Below, one piece after another: positions 33,301 through 44,744 of a DNA stretch of 64,000 nt; position 1 is the first letter of the stretch; every line of letters starts with the position of its first letter. The stretch is from the NCBI GenBank assembly GCA_014904845.1, contig MU119204.1:62001-126000 (forward strand), written 5' to 3'. Both the position numbers and the translations under genes were made by a program. Source of the stretch: Acephala macrosclerotiorum. Taxonomy: Eukaryota > Ascomycota > Leotiomycetes > Helotiales > Mollisiaceae. Below the pieces are notes generated by a model. The model did not search any database. It saw only the letters and a program-made list of their open reading frames with translations, and was not told where the DNA came from.

Positions 33301-35941
33301 TTGTGACGGCATACTATAATTACGAAGTATAATTATGATCACATGCTGGGCTAGGCGCGCTCGTACCATAAGATTGCTCTTTTACAACACTCGACTGTGC
33401 CACGAGAAGCCTGCTGTTGCTAGGAAATTGCATAATGATAATTCATTGGCTAATGCAGAGTTGTGCGCAGCGCAACCTAAAGATAGGTCGAGTGCTTTCG
33501 TTTTGGGAAGACTGGACACTCGCTGCTTTTTCGCTGCGGTCTCTAAGGCGGGCAGCCGACGCTTCAGGTGGGGGCAAGAGTTTGCATTAGGATATGAAGT
33601 CGTCGACGCGACCGTGCATATCGTGCACTATTCTTCGCCTGCCTCAAACCCTCGTCGTCGTTCGCTTTGTGAAAACAACGCCTTCGGTGGACTTCCAGAA
33701 GCAGACTGGGTCAGTCTGGGACGCTTGCCGGGGATCGCTAGGGATACGACTCAAGCATCTGGCTATCTGGGATTAAGACCTCAAGAAGTCAAACCCAAAT
33801 GGGAGAGCCATCCGGCGCTGACCGGTCTCTCAACCACGCCCTCAGCATGCGTCCACTCCACCAATCGGAGACGCCTCGTACCGTTTTTCTGAGCCCTGCC
33901 AATCAGTATCGACCTCTGTAAGGTGAGATTCCAGGCATCGTCACACATCTACTGCAGGTACGATGCAGGTACAGAAGGAACAGTTTGCGGCAAACACGGA
34001 GTACATCCTTCTGTGTTTTGATGGATAACTGCGTTTCAAGAAGACAGCCAGCGCTGAGTGGCAAACCAACAAGCCTTCATGATCATCTGAAGCCTGATTC
34101 GCTTCTTCCCGCCTCCTATCGATTGCTGAAGCCACCATTCACCCGGCAGAATTCCTACGGAACCCTGGGCTGCTCGGATTTGGCAAAGTCCAACCATGAG
34201 TTTCCAGGCCATTCGCTACACTCCACCCGCGGGTTCCGGGTCCCATCCCAAGATCACATCGGCCCACGGGACTTGATAGTCCAAAGTCAAAATCACTCAT
34301 TTTTCTCGAAGGAACGCCACTTGCAAAGTTTGTCCTTATCGTTCCCCATAGTAACAGCGACTGACCGAACGCTGTGGAGGGTCTTCAGTCGATAAGGAAG
34401 AAAGCTTGGGATCTGGGAAGCATCCCGAGAGGCTGGTCGTCCTCAGACTTGGAAAAAAAAAAGAAAGAAAAAAACGTGCTAGAATGTCTTAAAGCAATCC
34501 CTGTATCACAGTACTCTCTACAGGCCATAATAAATGTTAATAGGCACAGGCCAGCATTTAACTAGATATAGCAAAATACCGTGAATCGTGGAGAGATGAT
34601 TGGTCTCACCACCCCTTGGCAACACGGCCACAATCACCTCACGATTAACATTTATTTCGGCCTGTGGGTAGTATCACAAAAAGTGCTGTGGGCTGTTCAC
34701 ACGTGCAACGATCCTCTTTTGGCCTTTTCAATTCTCATCCAGCCCAAGCCTTTTTTTGTATCATGACACCATTCACGGGCCGCGAATCTCTTCCGCTGCT
34801 GGCTGGTGGCGAGCCAAAGGCCATCGAAATCTAAGTCGATCGAGTACCAAGCTAGGCTCTTATTAAACATGTCCGTCTTTGCAACCATGGATAAATTCAC
34901 CGATGGCCGAAAGCAATTCAACCCCGGATTCCTTCTCTGAACGTCGGTTTTGACTGGTAAATTTGGTACAAGGGTCCAGATCATTGGCTGCCGGCAAACC
35001 GACTGGCATGAGGGACCAGAAGTGGATGTTGGGATTCGTTCGGGTGCAGTTCGATGCAACTCTGCGGCGTTTCTAACGGTTTCTCGGGCTCACTCGAAAA
35101 CGTTCGAGTTTCGTTCTGAAAATCGAACGTCTGAAGGCTGCCACACCTGAACACACAGACATGCTTTCCTCCAGCAGATCGATTGTTCTTTGAGCATGAT
35201 TGCTATCACACTGATTACGATCGACTATAAGTAAGTTGTTAAAAGTGGAGTAGTCGCTGAAGGTGAGGCCATTCAGCAACCTTGAAGATCTCTCCACTCC
35301 CGAGTAGTAATAAAATTGTCGATCAGGGATCTTAGCACATGTTACGTCCTCGGCACATTCGAGTCCAATTCTTGGGACGAAATACTCCGGAACCCATCCC
35401 GCGCACCCTGTGTGACAAATCCCCTGTCCTTAAGCACCTTAATCCGTCCTGCCCCGCTTGCGGTTCTCCTACTTGAAATGGAATTTTTCGCCGGTGCCAG
35501 CGAAGCCAGAGCCCTGATGATGGGCCTTCGAGAACGTTTCACGCCACGAAAGAAGAAGGCAAAATGGTGGTCTTTCTGGGTCTCCTCATCTTGGCCGAGC
35601 GGCAAGGTCCGCAGGCTATGATAAGGAAATGCGTGGGGACGGTGTTTCGATTGTGCCATCAAACCGTAATGGTCATTTTTGCATGAACGTGTTGTCTATT
35701 TATACGAGTAACGTGATTCATGCATTTGAAATTGTTTATGCACTTTATACCACTCCAAGATCCCCACAATTGTGGTAGCGATGAGGCTGAGCCACGCATT
35801 GCTTGTATCTAATTGATGGTTGAAACTTAATATATTACATTTGGGTTCAGCTGAATTGACCTTGCAATCATGCAAACTTTTCTTCCAATGTACGCTAGTT
35901 GGTGGACCTCAGGTGGCAAAGACATGAAACGCTATGTCATT
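30347..35941. other. Long gene-poor region upstream of the zinc-finger gene
   Basis: 5.6 kb with no gene I can support. The proximal part is probably promoter and leader of the zinc-finger gene. ORFs up to 189 codons exist (31018-31587 +, 33335-33892 +, 34697-35059 -, 35342-35662 -) but overlap others on the opposite strand and match nothing known to me. A protein-like but interrupted stretch lies at 32730-33185 (-), and a MITE-like inverted repeat at 34520-34665. Poly-A runs occur near 34453-34475. Confidence 0.5.
34520..34665. mobile_element. MITE-like inverted repeat (possible element relic)
   Basis: Arms 34520-34541 and 34644-34665 are inverted copies matching at 20 of 22 bases (core AATAAATGTTAAT preceded by ACAGGCC) around a 102-bp spacer. 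Similarity continues more weakly outward for about 15 bp (a TAC-TC/TACTAC region), so each arm may be near 38 bp. No ORF lies inside. This is the structure of a miniature inverted-repeat element or a long RNA hairpin. No target-site duplication could be assigned with confidence. Confidence 0.45.
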
Positions 35942-37416
35942 CTATATTGTCGAGCATAATATGCTGTCGTCACCGTGAACATAATCAAAAGCTTGAAGAA
36001 GCCCTCTCGTGTATGTTAGGGCTGCTACGATGACTAGCAAGTGGAAGATCTGGTGGCTGGCACCATAGATGTCAAATGTTTTGCTCCGCCATCTCTCAGG
36101 TATCTATATTCAGTTAGCGAACGTTGTTGTCTTCTTGGTTTTTATGGGATTTGAGCTTTACAGACCTTCAGAGCGTATGCTGTAGCACCGAGGATGTCCA
36201 CTACCAGTGTGATGATGACCCAGGTCACTCCCATTTGTTGATTTTGCACATGCCATCCATATCTCAATGTTCCATGAGCTACCGGAAGCATTGTAAAGAT
36301 ACTGAGGGCGGCATCTTCGAGTCAGCATACTTCCTTAGAACATGTCCGGGGTATTCAGGTCTCAAATGCCTGCTTCTGGATTCTCAGCGAGTAGAACTCG
36401 TCAAAGTGATAAATAGGGAAACTCTGCTCAGGGAAGTCATACCCAAGGCTACCGAATGTTCCAGCTCGTATAAAAGAGACACATGATCCACAAAAGTGTG
36501 GTTGGAATGTTGATATCGAGCAAATCACTGCCAACACAGAAAGCTGTTCGGTGTCAGCCTTGCGAGACCAACGAGATGTGAAATCAAACCAGAGTCCAAT
36601 AAGCATTGCGCAACTGGGCATCGCAATAAAACCCATAGTAAATCAATGGAACTGTTGCGCTCCACATCAGCAGGATTACGCCTTGAAAATCAAGTTGCGC
36701 CCCAAACTTCTCCACGCTCTTGCTGTGGCTTAAGAGGGTGTGGTATCTGGGATTATTAGTATGGTGTTGAAACATGGAAGACATCTCTAACGTCGCGGAC
36801 AAACAAAAGCATATTGCTACGCCCATAAAGTATGTTATGAAAACCATAATATCTGCCGTTGTAGCAATGGTATAACGTGGAGGGATCTCATTCCTATAGA
36901 AATAAACAGGAAGAAGTAAAAATATAGCGGCTCCAATGAGATGGGAGTATATGTTGACTGCAAAACGATTAGTTGAAGATCCAGAGCTCATAAAGTATCT
37001 TCAACGTTCCAGACTCATTGTGAACATATCCCCAACTGGAAAAGCAATCATAAAGAGATCCGCAAGCCGATCTGAAGAGTCTCAGTACACAATATCCAAG
37101 ACACAGTACCACGGCTGAAAGATAGGACCTTACCGGTACCCAGTCTCGATGAGGTGGTTATCGTCCCTGTAAGCCACATCACCTGACTGTCCCAGTGCCT
37201 ACCGAATTTCAACTCACTGCTGCCAGATCTCTGTCACACCCAGATCAGCCTTTAAACGCCACAGAATAGCAACTGCGAAAAAGTCTCACCCAACTCATCC
37301 CACGATTTCAGAGCCACCCGTTGATCAACCCCACTCTGCTTCTCCCCCAATCTCATCCACGTGTGTTCCTTCTTCTCGGAACTTGTGGCTGGCTCACTGC
37401 TTTTTCGACGTATCAT
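35942..37416 (-). CDS. PAQR/adiponectin-receptor family membrane protein (Izh/HlyIII-like)
   Basis: Nine exons rebuilt: 37416-37290, 37230-37218 (13 bp), 37166-37134, 37071-37010, 36957-36792, 36746-36590, 36543-36453, 36314-36166, 36103-35942; 319 aa, normal for Izh proteins. Family signatures are in order: SWDELEIWQQDDNHLIETGY; SWGYVHNES joined to VNIYSHLIGAA; CFCLSATYHTLLSHS; FGAQLDFQGVILL; YYGFYCDA; ISTFQPHF; and the last helix with PERWRSKTFDIYGASHQIFH. The H and D residues that bind zinc in this family are all present. In yeast, Izh proteins affect zinc and sterol homeostasis. Two oddities: the exon 4 donor is GAACGT, where GT is expected, and the exon 7 donor that keeps phase (GTAGCC) is weak, while the better GTATGA 10 bp later puts the next exon out of frame. 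The gene may therefore be mis-spliced or decaying. Confidence 0.75.
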
Positions 37417-39110
37417 TGCGATGGTAAATGGTTCTCTCCCGGAGGTGGTACTCCAAGACACCACGAAAACAGTAATTTTCTGGAAGCCAATAAACGGCAA
37501 GAACAAACGTTATCTCCACGTCCCTGAATGATTTTCGAATCATGAACAAGAAATCGACATGTGCTCTGGCAAGACAACATCTTTCCGTCAAAGAGCGGCG
37601 GTGAGAGGGAAAAATTCTTTCCCCACACACACACTGTTACAGAATGTTCTCAAAACGCTTTGACTCTCCGTTTCCAAATTTTTTCCTGCGATGCATCACT
37701 TCTCATCACAATTGTTGTGCACTGTGCACAAGTGCATGCATAGCTTAGCCCGTCCTCATATCCAGCCCTGCAGTAATAGCCACCTGCACTGCACGACGCA
37801 GGAGAAAACGAATTCTATACCGTTTATCCCCTCTTCTTGCTTCCGCTCTGTCTTAAATTGTTGCGAATATACGTACCTACACACACATTTCCTACCTCTC
37901 TCACACACTATCTATCAATAATTGACATCCGTCCGCTCGTGCGTTTTGACAAGTGTGTTTCAACCTGCCTTTTTCCTTCGAATTCCTCGCTGCTTTTTCA
38001 AATCAACCTGCTTTTCCAACACGCTCGCTCGCTTGCCATTCTGGGCTAAAAAGCAAGCACTTTTTGCATACACAAGATCTAAACGACCAAACCCTCCTCG
38101 AGAAATGAGAATTATCTGGCCACATTACACGGACGCACACTACAACATCTAGAATCCTCGACTTAGAAGTTCTCGACATATCCAACTTCGACACGTCCAC
38201 CAATCATGGCTAGAAATACCCGAGTGGGGTCTACCTATGGTATCAAGACATGACTCTCGTTCGGCAGGGCGGATGGAGACATGAGTTTGGGTGTTTCCTT
38301 ATGTACGAGTCTAGATCTTGCTGAAGGAGATGTTTGCTGCACCTCAGAATATGCATGTTGGAATAGTACCTCACATCAGCACTCTTCCAAGTTCTCTTCA
38401 CGGGGAGAATGTTGAAGCTGATTACTTGCGGCAGCGTTCGGATCTTGGAAGAGTAAGAAATGTCTATCTCCGCTGACAACCTTAGGTCACGATCATTGCT
38501 TTACGTGGTATATGGACGTTTAGAGCACCTTGGTGCCGGATTTGGAGATCGTCAGTCATGATCACGGGGTTCACCTGCTATGTAATGTATGTCTGTTGAA
38601 CTTGGAGAACACCGTTGAGTTTCTCTCCAAGGTTCCACGTCATCCAAGACATTCGAGGAGGCAAATATTGATCTAGAATGAAAGTTCAATTGTTGAGGCC
38701 ATCCTGTTCATCGAGTTGTAATCAATTCTCAGGCAGGTCGCTCGAAAGAGAGACCAGTCTATTGCTCTTGAAATGGCACCCCTACAAGCGAGGAATCAGG
38801 TGTGCATTCAACTGTCATATAACTCCATTCTTACTCTCCAGTCTCAGCCTTTGCCAATTACTTTCCCCTTCCCATCACGTATCAGATCTTGCCTTTCCTC
38901 CTTCAACGCCATTCAAGTACAATCACATCAGAGAGTCGTTTGACCACCTTCCTTCCACATCTTTCGTTCTCGGTCTCAATCTGTCCCGGGCTCAAGCATC
39001 TCGTCAAACTCAATGAGCTATAAAGCTCTCCGCCAGAACGAATCTCCTCGCATACTCCACTTGACAAACCCTTTTGCTAAGTCACAGTGACAGAATTGTG
39101 CGACATGCGA
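37417..39110. other. Intergenic region with leader-like pyrimidine tracts
   Basis: 1.7 kb. Two stretches (37760-38100 and 38815-39010) are CT-rich in the manner of fungal + strand leaders, but only tiny ORFs follow (for example 38206-38253 and 39013-39087). No gene can be supported. Confidence 0.4.
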
Positions 39111-40542
39111 CTACGAAATGGGTCGCAGGCTCCCGTGATGCAACTGGCCGTAGCAGTACTTGCTTCTGAAACGAGGAAACTCTTGATACTCGGGCTTCGA
39201 TGACGGCTTCGATGACATTGACTGAGGAGAATTAGTAAGCCAGTGGATGATGAACACCTGCCACGTTACTGTCCGGGTTCGTCGGTTCGAATTTAGATCA
39301 CTTTCGTCGTGCAGGACAAGGATTAACTTATCTGGCGGGTCTACTACGTACCATCCAATATACAAATTGTGAAAAAGAACCAAGCCTCTTCAGGCCCTTG
39401 AAAGAATATCAGAAGTGAAAAGTTGGCGATGGTAGGAGGCAGTAGTTCGAAGTAACCCCAAACTGCTTTTCGGATCACTTTCAGTAGGCCCTTCTGCGAT
39501 ATTCCCACCGAATTCTGCTCCGGATCTGCGGCAATAGCGTACTGGAAGAATGTCGATTTCTTGAGTGTGCCTCGGACAGCAGGTGTGATGAACGTCGAAT
39601 GATGTCCTTTGACCATGTAAGGCCTACAGCGCTTGAGAAACACTGCTGTTAGGAAGAAGTTGACAAATACATCCCATATTAACATGGTAATAACAATCGG
39701 TCTTGTTAACCCAATGTGGCATATTCTCTTTTTCTCATCGTAATCTGCGATGTTGCAGACAAATGTTGTGATCCCAACAGCGCTGAATCCCACAATTACC
39801 ATTGACAGCCCGACAAATAGATCCAGTCTTTCCTCCTAGGTTGGATACTTTTGTTGACGCTGAATGTGCGCTCGACAAGGAAGAGGTAAGACAACCTTTT
39901 TGTCCCGAGTAAAGTACGAGGGGGAGAAAGATTGCTGCGCGGCAAAAACTCTGATCGTAAATTGTGTGGCCACAGTAGAGCAGAGTGGAGGAAACGCAGA
40001 AGGCACATCCAAGAAAATAGATTATGATGGCGATAATGTGCGACACAGCGAGGTGGAGCAAGGAGTGAGTTTCCCTGATGTAGTTCAGGCGTATTGCTAT
40101 CTCATTGTTAGCATGCACTCTTAGGAGTTATACGAAAGCATTCTCTAAATTGCACCATGCCTTTCATCCACATTTCATGTCATTGCTTGACAAGGACTGC
40201 GTAAAAAGACAAACGGTCGCAAGCTGTGCTTTAAGTAGAAGATTGAAACGAGTTCCCGTCACGCAGATAGACCCATTTCATGCCTAATACTTTGCTCTGA
40301 GGACGGACTTTGGCCGGACGGATTTGCAAAGAAAACAACATATCGAGGCAAGCATTCGACACAATAACCCCAATCAGTGCGGCGCACATGTATATAATAT
40401 GGCCGGCCTGGGACCCATCGGAGAATTGCAGCAAAGGGCCTGCCCATGTGCTATTGGATGTGCCATTGTAGTCCAAAATTCTGCCAAAATGCAGCAGACC
40501 GGGAAAGGAGGACGAAGACGTGGCGGAGAGTTTAGGAACCAT
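39111..40542 (-). pseudogene. Fungal multi-pass (7TM-like) membrane protein gene with frameshifts
   Basis: Starts at the ATG 40542 (MVPKLSATSSSS) with a glycosylatable N-terminus and a first helix (IIYMCAALIGVIVSNACLDM). After an intron ending near 40120 the frame resumes with RLNYIRETHSLLHLAVSHII and further helices to FLPLVLYSGQK. The frame then shifts at a five-A run (about 39913-39917, + strand T's) to reach LSYLFLVERTFSV. It shifts again at a T run near 39810 to reach FVGLSMVIVGFSAVGITTFV and GLTRPIVITMLIWDVFVNFF. One extra base at each homopolymer would restore the spacing seen in a family of fungal-only membrane proteins with a YLFLVER motif. The final exon (IIHWLTN, ending 39111) also does not join in phase. 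The function of the family is unknown to me. Either a pseudogene or two to three assembly indels. Confidence 0.55.
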
Positions 40543-41581
40543 TCTCAATTTCGTAAAGCGTAGTAGTAACATCCAAGGTTTTCCTTTCATCTCTAGGGTA
40601 CTGTTCTCTGATGATAATGAGCGTGGATTTGTGGTGGGAAGGTTGGCTCGTCAAAGGATGGAGGCGAGGAACATTATTTTGGTAAAAGGAGCTTTTAAAC
40701 AGAAAGGTACGGGATATTTGATTGCTGAGGCAAGATTGCACCGGCGGAATGAATCGGAACAAATGGGGGGGGGGTACCATTTCGTCTCGAACAAGATTAT
40801 ATTAGGTTTTGGGGCAGTCAATCCGAGTTAGCAAGAACGACTTAAGCGATCGGATTGCGTGAAGAACAGTTCGAAACCTAGTTCGATGGAAGAATAGCAC
40901 ACAACCAAGAGTCGGCAAGAACAAGTAGGATTATTATCATTTGTAATACTTTCGATCGTACTGATAGATGCCTCGAACACTACTTAAGATTGTACGACTT
41001 TGCGGGATGATCTCAGCTCTCAGCTTATGGGTGCCAAGTTATATCTCAAGGTACCATACTCATGCATCGAGACTGAGACAAGGATACAAAAAGGAATGAA
41101 ACCTCTAGCGTTGTCAAATTCCCTACCTTTCCTGGACTTTCTCAGCCCGCTTTCTCTAAGCCAGGACGGTCGCTGGCCAACATCATGACTTTTTGTTGTG
41201 TACGATATTTGAGTTTAGCCCAGTCTCCTCAACTTCCCCGCCCCAGCCGAGAGAAATCAAACTATAGAAGCTCCTTCGTGAGAATGAAATGTAATGTCAT
41301 TGTAAGTAAATCGTCGATTATCTGTTGGGTATTGCTAACCATCGCTAAGCGAGAATAAAAGGGGGTGTGCCCGACGTACTTCTCGGAAACTCAAAGAAAT
41401 GAGGCAATATGTTAATGTGAATATCATCGCAAAGCATCCCATATCCTCTGTTGAATCATCGCATAGTTATAGGCCCCAATATCAAGTGCAGCTCCATCCA
41501 TTGCGCCAATTTTCCAGTTATCTCCCATTCATCAGACCTCGTTCATCATCAACGATCACCTCGCCGCTGTTGTTGGGCCTG
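40543..41581. other. Intergenic region
   Basis: 1 kb between the 7TM gene start and the coiled-coil gene stop. No recognised coding content; a G8 run lies at about 40767. Confidence 0.5.
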
Positions 41582-43239
41582 TCAAAAAGGGTTCTCCTCA
41601 AGAAATAAGCAATTTGCACGAGCATCGGCTTCATCCCTTTCGACTTGCTTTTTGAACCTCTTCGCAATGTCCGTCAAATGCTCGATGTCCCTGCTCAAAG
41701 TCTTATTCCGAGTCTCAAGTGCCTCGTTGACTGACTTCAATTTGACATTTTGCGACTGATAGTCTGCTGCAGCTTGGCTCAAGGCCTCGTTCTCCTCTCG
41801 CGAATAATTAAGCTTCTGCTTCAATTCTGAGAGAAAGTAAGCAAGAGCCGGGAATTAAGACGGGTAGCACATACCTTGAATGATAACATTCTTCTTCGTG
41901 ATGGCATCCATCGCTGTTGAAATCGCGTCTTCAAGTGTTGTCTTCGCTGCAGATTTTTCCCGCTTCAATCTCTCGTTCCCCTCCTTCAACTTCTCTATCT
42001 CTCTCTTTTCTTCCTTCTTCCCCTCGGCATTAGAAACATCTGGGTCAGCCCTAGAGCTCTGACCAGAAGTATTTAAATATTTTGAAGGAAGTCCATGCTT
42101 CAGCGGGTCATTGGACTCCTGCTTGCGCACGTCGAGAAAGACGATGAGACTTCGTTTAGGTGCTGCTGGATCTTGAGCACCGATGGTATTACCTGGAAGG
42201 TTTGCCGTGCTTGGACCGGCTTGAATATCCTGATCTTGAAGGTCGGAACCAATACTGTCTAATAAGATGGCCATACGACGGCAAGGAAAACATTCATCAT
42301 TGGCTTCCCCATCTGAATCATGCTGGCGAAAGAGCTGAAGGTCAAGTAGCTTCAAGCAACTTGGGCAGTATTTGGCAGGTGAAGTTGCTAATCTAGCACC
42401 GGTTCCGTTGCGAACAGCATTGTGAGTAGTCGTGGCAGCTGAACTTCCCAAGCTTACATTAGGCTGTGCAATGTTGCGTATGTCATTTCCCGACTTTTGC
42501 TTTTTTGCCAAAGACTGTCTTTCAACCGGCTCTGGAGATGGACGCTTTGCACCCACAAGGGGAGTCGGAGCAGCAGGCTCGTCGTGCAAGTCAGAGTTTT
42601 GTTCGGAATTTTGATGTTGTTGGGTTCGAGTGCCATCCAGGAACCCGAGCTTGGCTTTGTTGATACTAGCCAACTTGTTGCTGCGGGCTCTCTCTCTTTC
42701 GCTGATGGTCCAAAACTTTAACGGGAACTTGTCAATCTGGATCTCCATCCACATGTCTTCGGTCAGACTGTGGTAACCATGACCATCTGAATCTGATATG
42801 TTTCGAAGTTTCTCTACCCATTCGGCGCTCCATGTTGTTTTTCCTCTGTTATCTGCGATGCCGAGTTGTGCCAATTGAGCTTTCAGATCCTTTTTGGTGG
42901 CGCGTTTGATGGCCAGGCGGTGGGCCATTATATACTCAAGACTCCATTTTTTGTCATCAGGCTCCGCAGCTACGATGAACCCTCATGTCAGCATACGCCC
43001 GTAATAATGACGATTTACTAGGGAGCGCGAACAATGAAACGAGAAGTCAGAGGACGAAGGAGTATAAGGCCATCCGAAGTAGGAGAAGATGACTTGAGAT
43101 TGCAAAGGCTGCAGACAAATTTGTGCCGATGCCTCAGACAAAGAGAATCACCATCGAAATGGTAGAGTGCTAGGAGAGAAGTGATGATGAACTTACCACC
43201 CAGCTGAGCCTGACGTGTACGTGATGCAATATTGGCCAT
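41582..43239 (-). CDS. Coiled-coil protein of unknown function
   Basis: Exons 43239-43197 (43 bp), 42969-41875 and 41826-41582; introns of 227 bp and 49 bp, both GT-AG and phase 1, giving 460 aa. The start (MANIASRTRQAQLG) is spliced to AAEPDDKKWSLEYIMAHRLA. A shorter alternative would begin at the ATG 42928 within exon 2. Residues 30-80 resemble a small helical domain (LAIKRATKKDLKAQLAQLGI then TTWSAEWVEKL). A Cys pair region, CPSCLKLLDLQLF with DECFPCRRM further on, could be a zinc-binding knuckle. The last 140 residues are a long coiled coil broken by the second intron (EEKREIEKLKEGNERLKREK and on). No known family recognised; a cytoskeletal or chromatin scaffold is possible only as a guess. 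Confidence 0.65.
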
Positions 43240-44744
43240 GGGTAATACGTGAGACCTGCATAAGATGTCGGTGTTAGCATCATTGTCCCGAGTGTAGCAT
43301 GTTGAGAAGAAAGCAACTCCACCCGCTTGAGAAGGATTGGGGGATGAGAAGATCTGGGCGGGGCGGAAAACGAATCTCCACCACAATCAGAGTGCCTATT
43401 GAGGAAAGGCTGTCAAAAGGCACAGCCATATGAAAAAGCATGAGAGTAGAGTGAGGTAGCCACGCCAAGCTCCTTACCAAAGTATGAGGTCGTGGGCCTG
43501 TACGTACGGGAAGAGAGAGGACTTCAAGATCCTGTCCCAAAGAAAAGAGGGCAATAAGCAGGAAATGTACCTTGAAGTGTGTAAATGGAAATTATAGAGG
43601 TGAGTTTGGCGTAGAATTTAAACGTGATCCAATTGAACGAGAACGTCTGGATAATCGAAGTTAGAGCTGTTGGTAGCATGAGATGCAAAGTGATTCGAGG
43701 AAAGTCGAGGGCTACTGGAATTGAAGTGAAGGAAAGAGTGAATACTGTAGCAATGTAGTTTGGTGAAGATGAGGGTTTGAAAGGGGGTTGTGGCGGGTGA
43801 TAAGGATGAGGGTGAGTTGACTAGGGATTTGGAGTGGGATGAGAGTGAAGGTTGCAACCTCAAAGATTTATATGAGAACAGAATTACCTATCTTGTCGAA
43901 CCCTAATTATAATCGACCTGAAGACATCGTTTGGGCGAAGATGAGAAGCTCAAGTTTGTGGCCAAGTAATGTTGTCGCTGAGATTGTTTTGGGGTGAAGG
44001 TCGAGCAGGAGATAATCATGGAGAAGCTCGGGAGTTGTAATAAAGCGGTAAATCCCAATTTTAGATATAAGTAAAACTCCCGAGAATGGCAGGGCAATAA
44101 TGAAGGATGATGAAGGTTGGAATGGAACGTGAGGAAGTGATGCTTGGGACCTCTCCTCAAGTGACCAGTTGCAAGTTTGGTACTCGCAAAAAGTCCTGAA
44201 AAGGCAAGGGCAATGATGAAGGGTGATGGAAGGTAGAGCACGATGTATGAAGTTTTGAATAGTGGTGATGAAGGGCGACGGCAGGTAGGATGCGATTTGT
44301 AAGGTTGTGAGGGTTTGCGTTGCAGTGATGAAGGAAGTGTTTGGAGGTATGGCTTCCCTGATGCCCCAAAAAGCACTGGGAGGGTTGGAGATGAATGGTT
44401 GAGATGTGAGGTATGTTGAGAAAGGAAGGGCTGACGTCTGAGAATTGTAAAGTCTGAGATGAATAAGAACTCGAGAGGTGGCGGGATTTCTCAATTAGGT
44501 TTGCATCTCTTCCTGCCCAGAGGATTTTTTGTTGTTACGGACAAGAAGGATCAAAGATTCAAAGACAAGTTTTTATGATACTTAGCGTGGAAGAATCAAC
44601 GAGTTTGGAGCGTCACTTACTTTGATCAGATCAGGAAGCGTCGACCGCAGTATTTACTTCAGTCACTCAAAATGGCAAGCACGACTTAGCTGGTGCCAGA
44701 CCGAGAAAGTCCATCACGTTTAAATTTCTTGACCAAGCTATACG
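43240..44744. other. Intergenic region with diverged tandem repeats
   Basis: 1.5 kb upstream of the coiled-coil gene and downstream of PRP28. A leader intron for the coiled-coil gene may end at about 43255. ORF 43907-44494 (-), 195 codons, is built largely from degenerate repeats and is open in two frames at once, so it is probably not a gene. Confidence 0.45.
44035..44350. repeat. Imperfect tandem repeat of GATGAAGG-containing units
   Basis: Related segments start near 44081, 44191 and 44263: each has a GGCA-GGGCAAT or equivalent lead, then GATGAAGG, a purine-rich stretch and GGTAG/GGTTG. The first two units are about 110 bp apart and resemble each other over at least 60 bp at roughly 70 percent by eye; the third is shifted by about 55-70 bp. 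The repeats keep several frames open and explain the ORFs here. Confidence 0.5.

Noticed and set aside
33335..33892. 185-codon + strand ORF in the gene-poor region
   Set aside because: No recognisable motif or splice context; composition not persuasive.
35093..35130. Short palindromes around TTCGAG/CTCGAA and ACGTTCGA/TCGAACGT
   Set aside because: Arms of 6-8 bp are expected by chance and have no associated feature.
35585..35670. tRNA A-box-like phrase (TTGGCCGAGCGG) with a distant T-loop-like TTTCGATTG
   Set aside because: No acceptor-stem pairing, no anticodon stem and a poor B box; not a tRNA.
39280..39300. GGTTCGAAT resembling a tRNA T-loop
   Set aside because: Flanks do not fold into a T-arm or acceptor stem; lies within the last intron of the 7TM gene.
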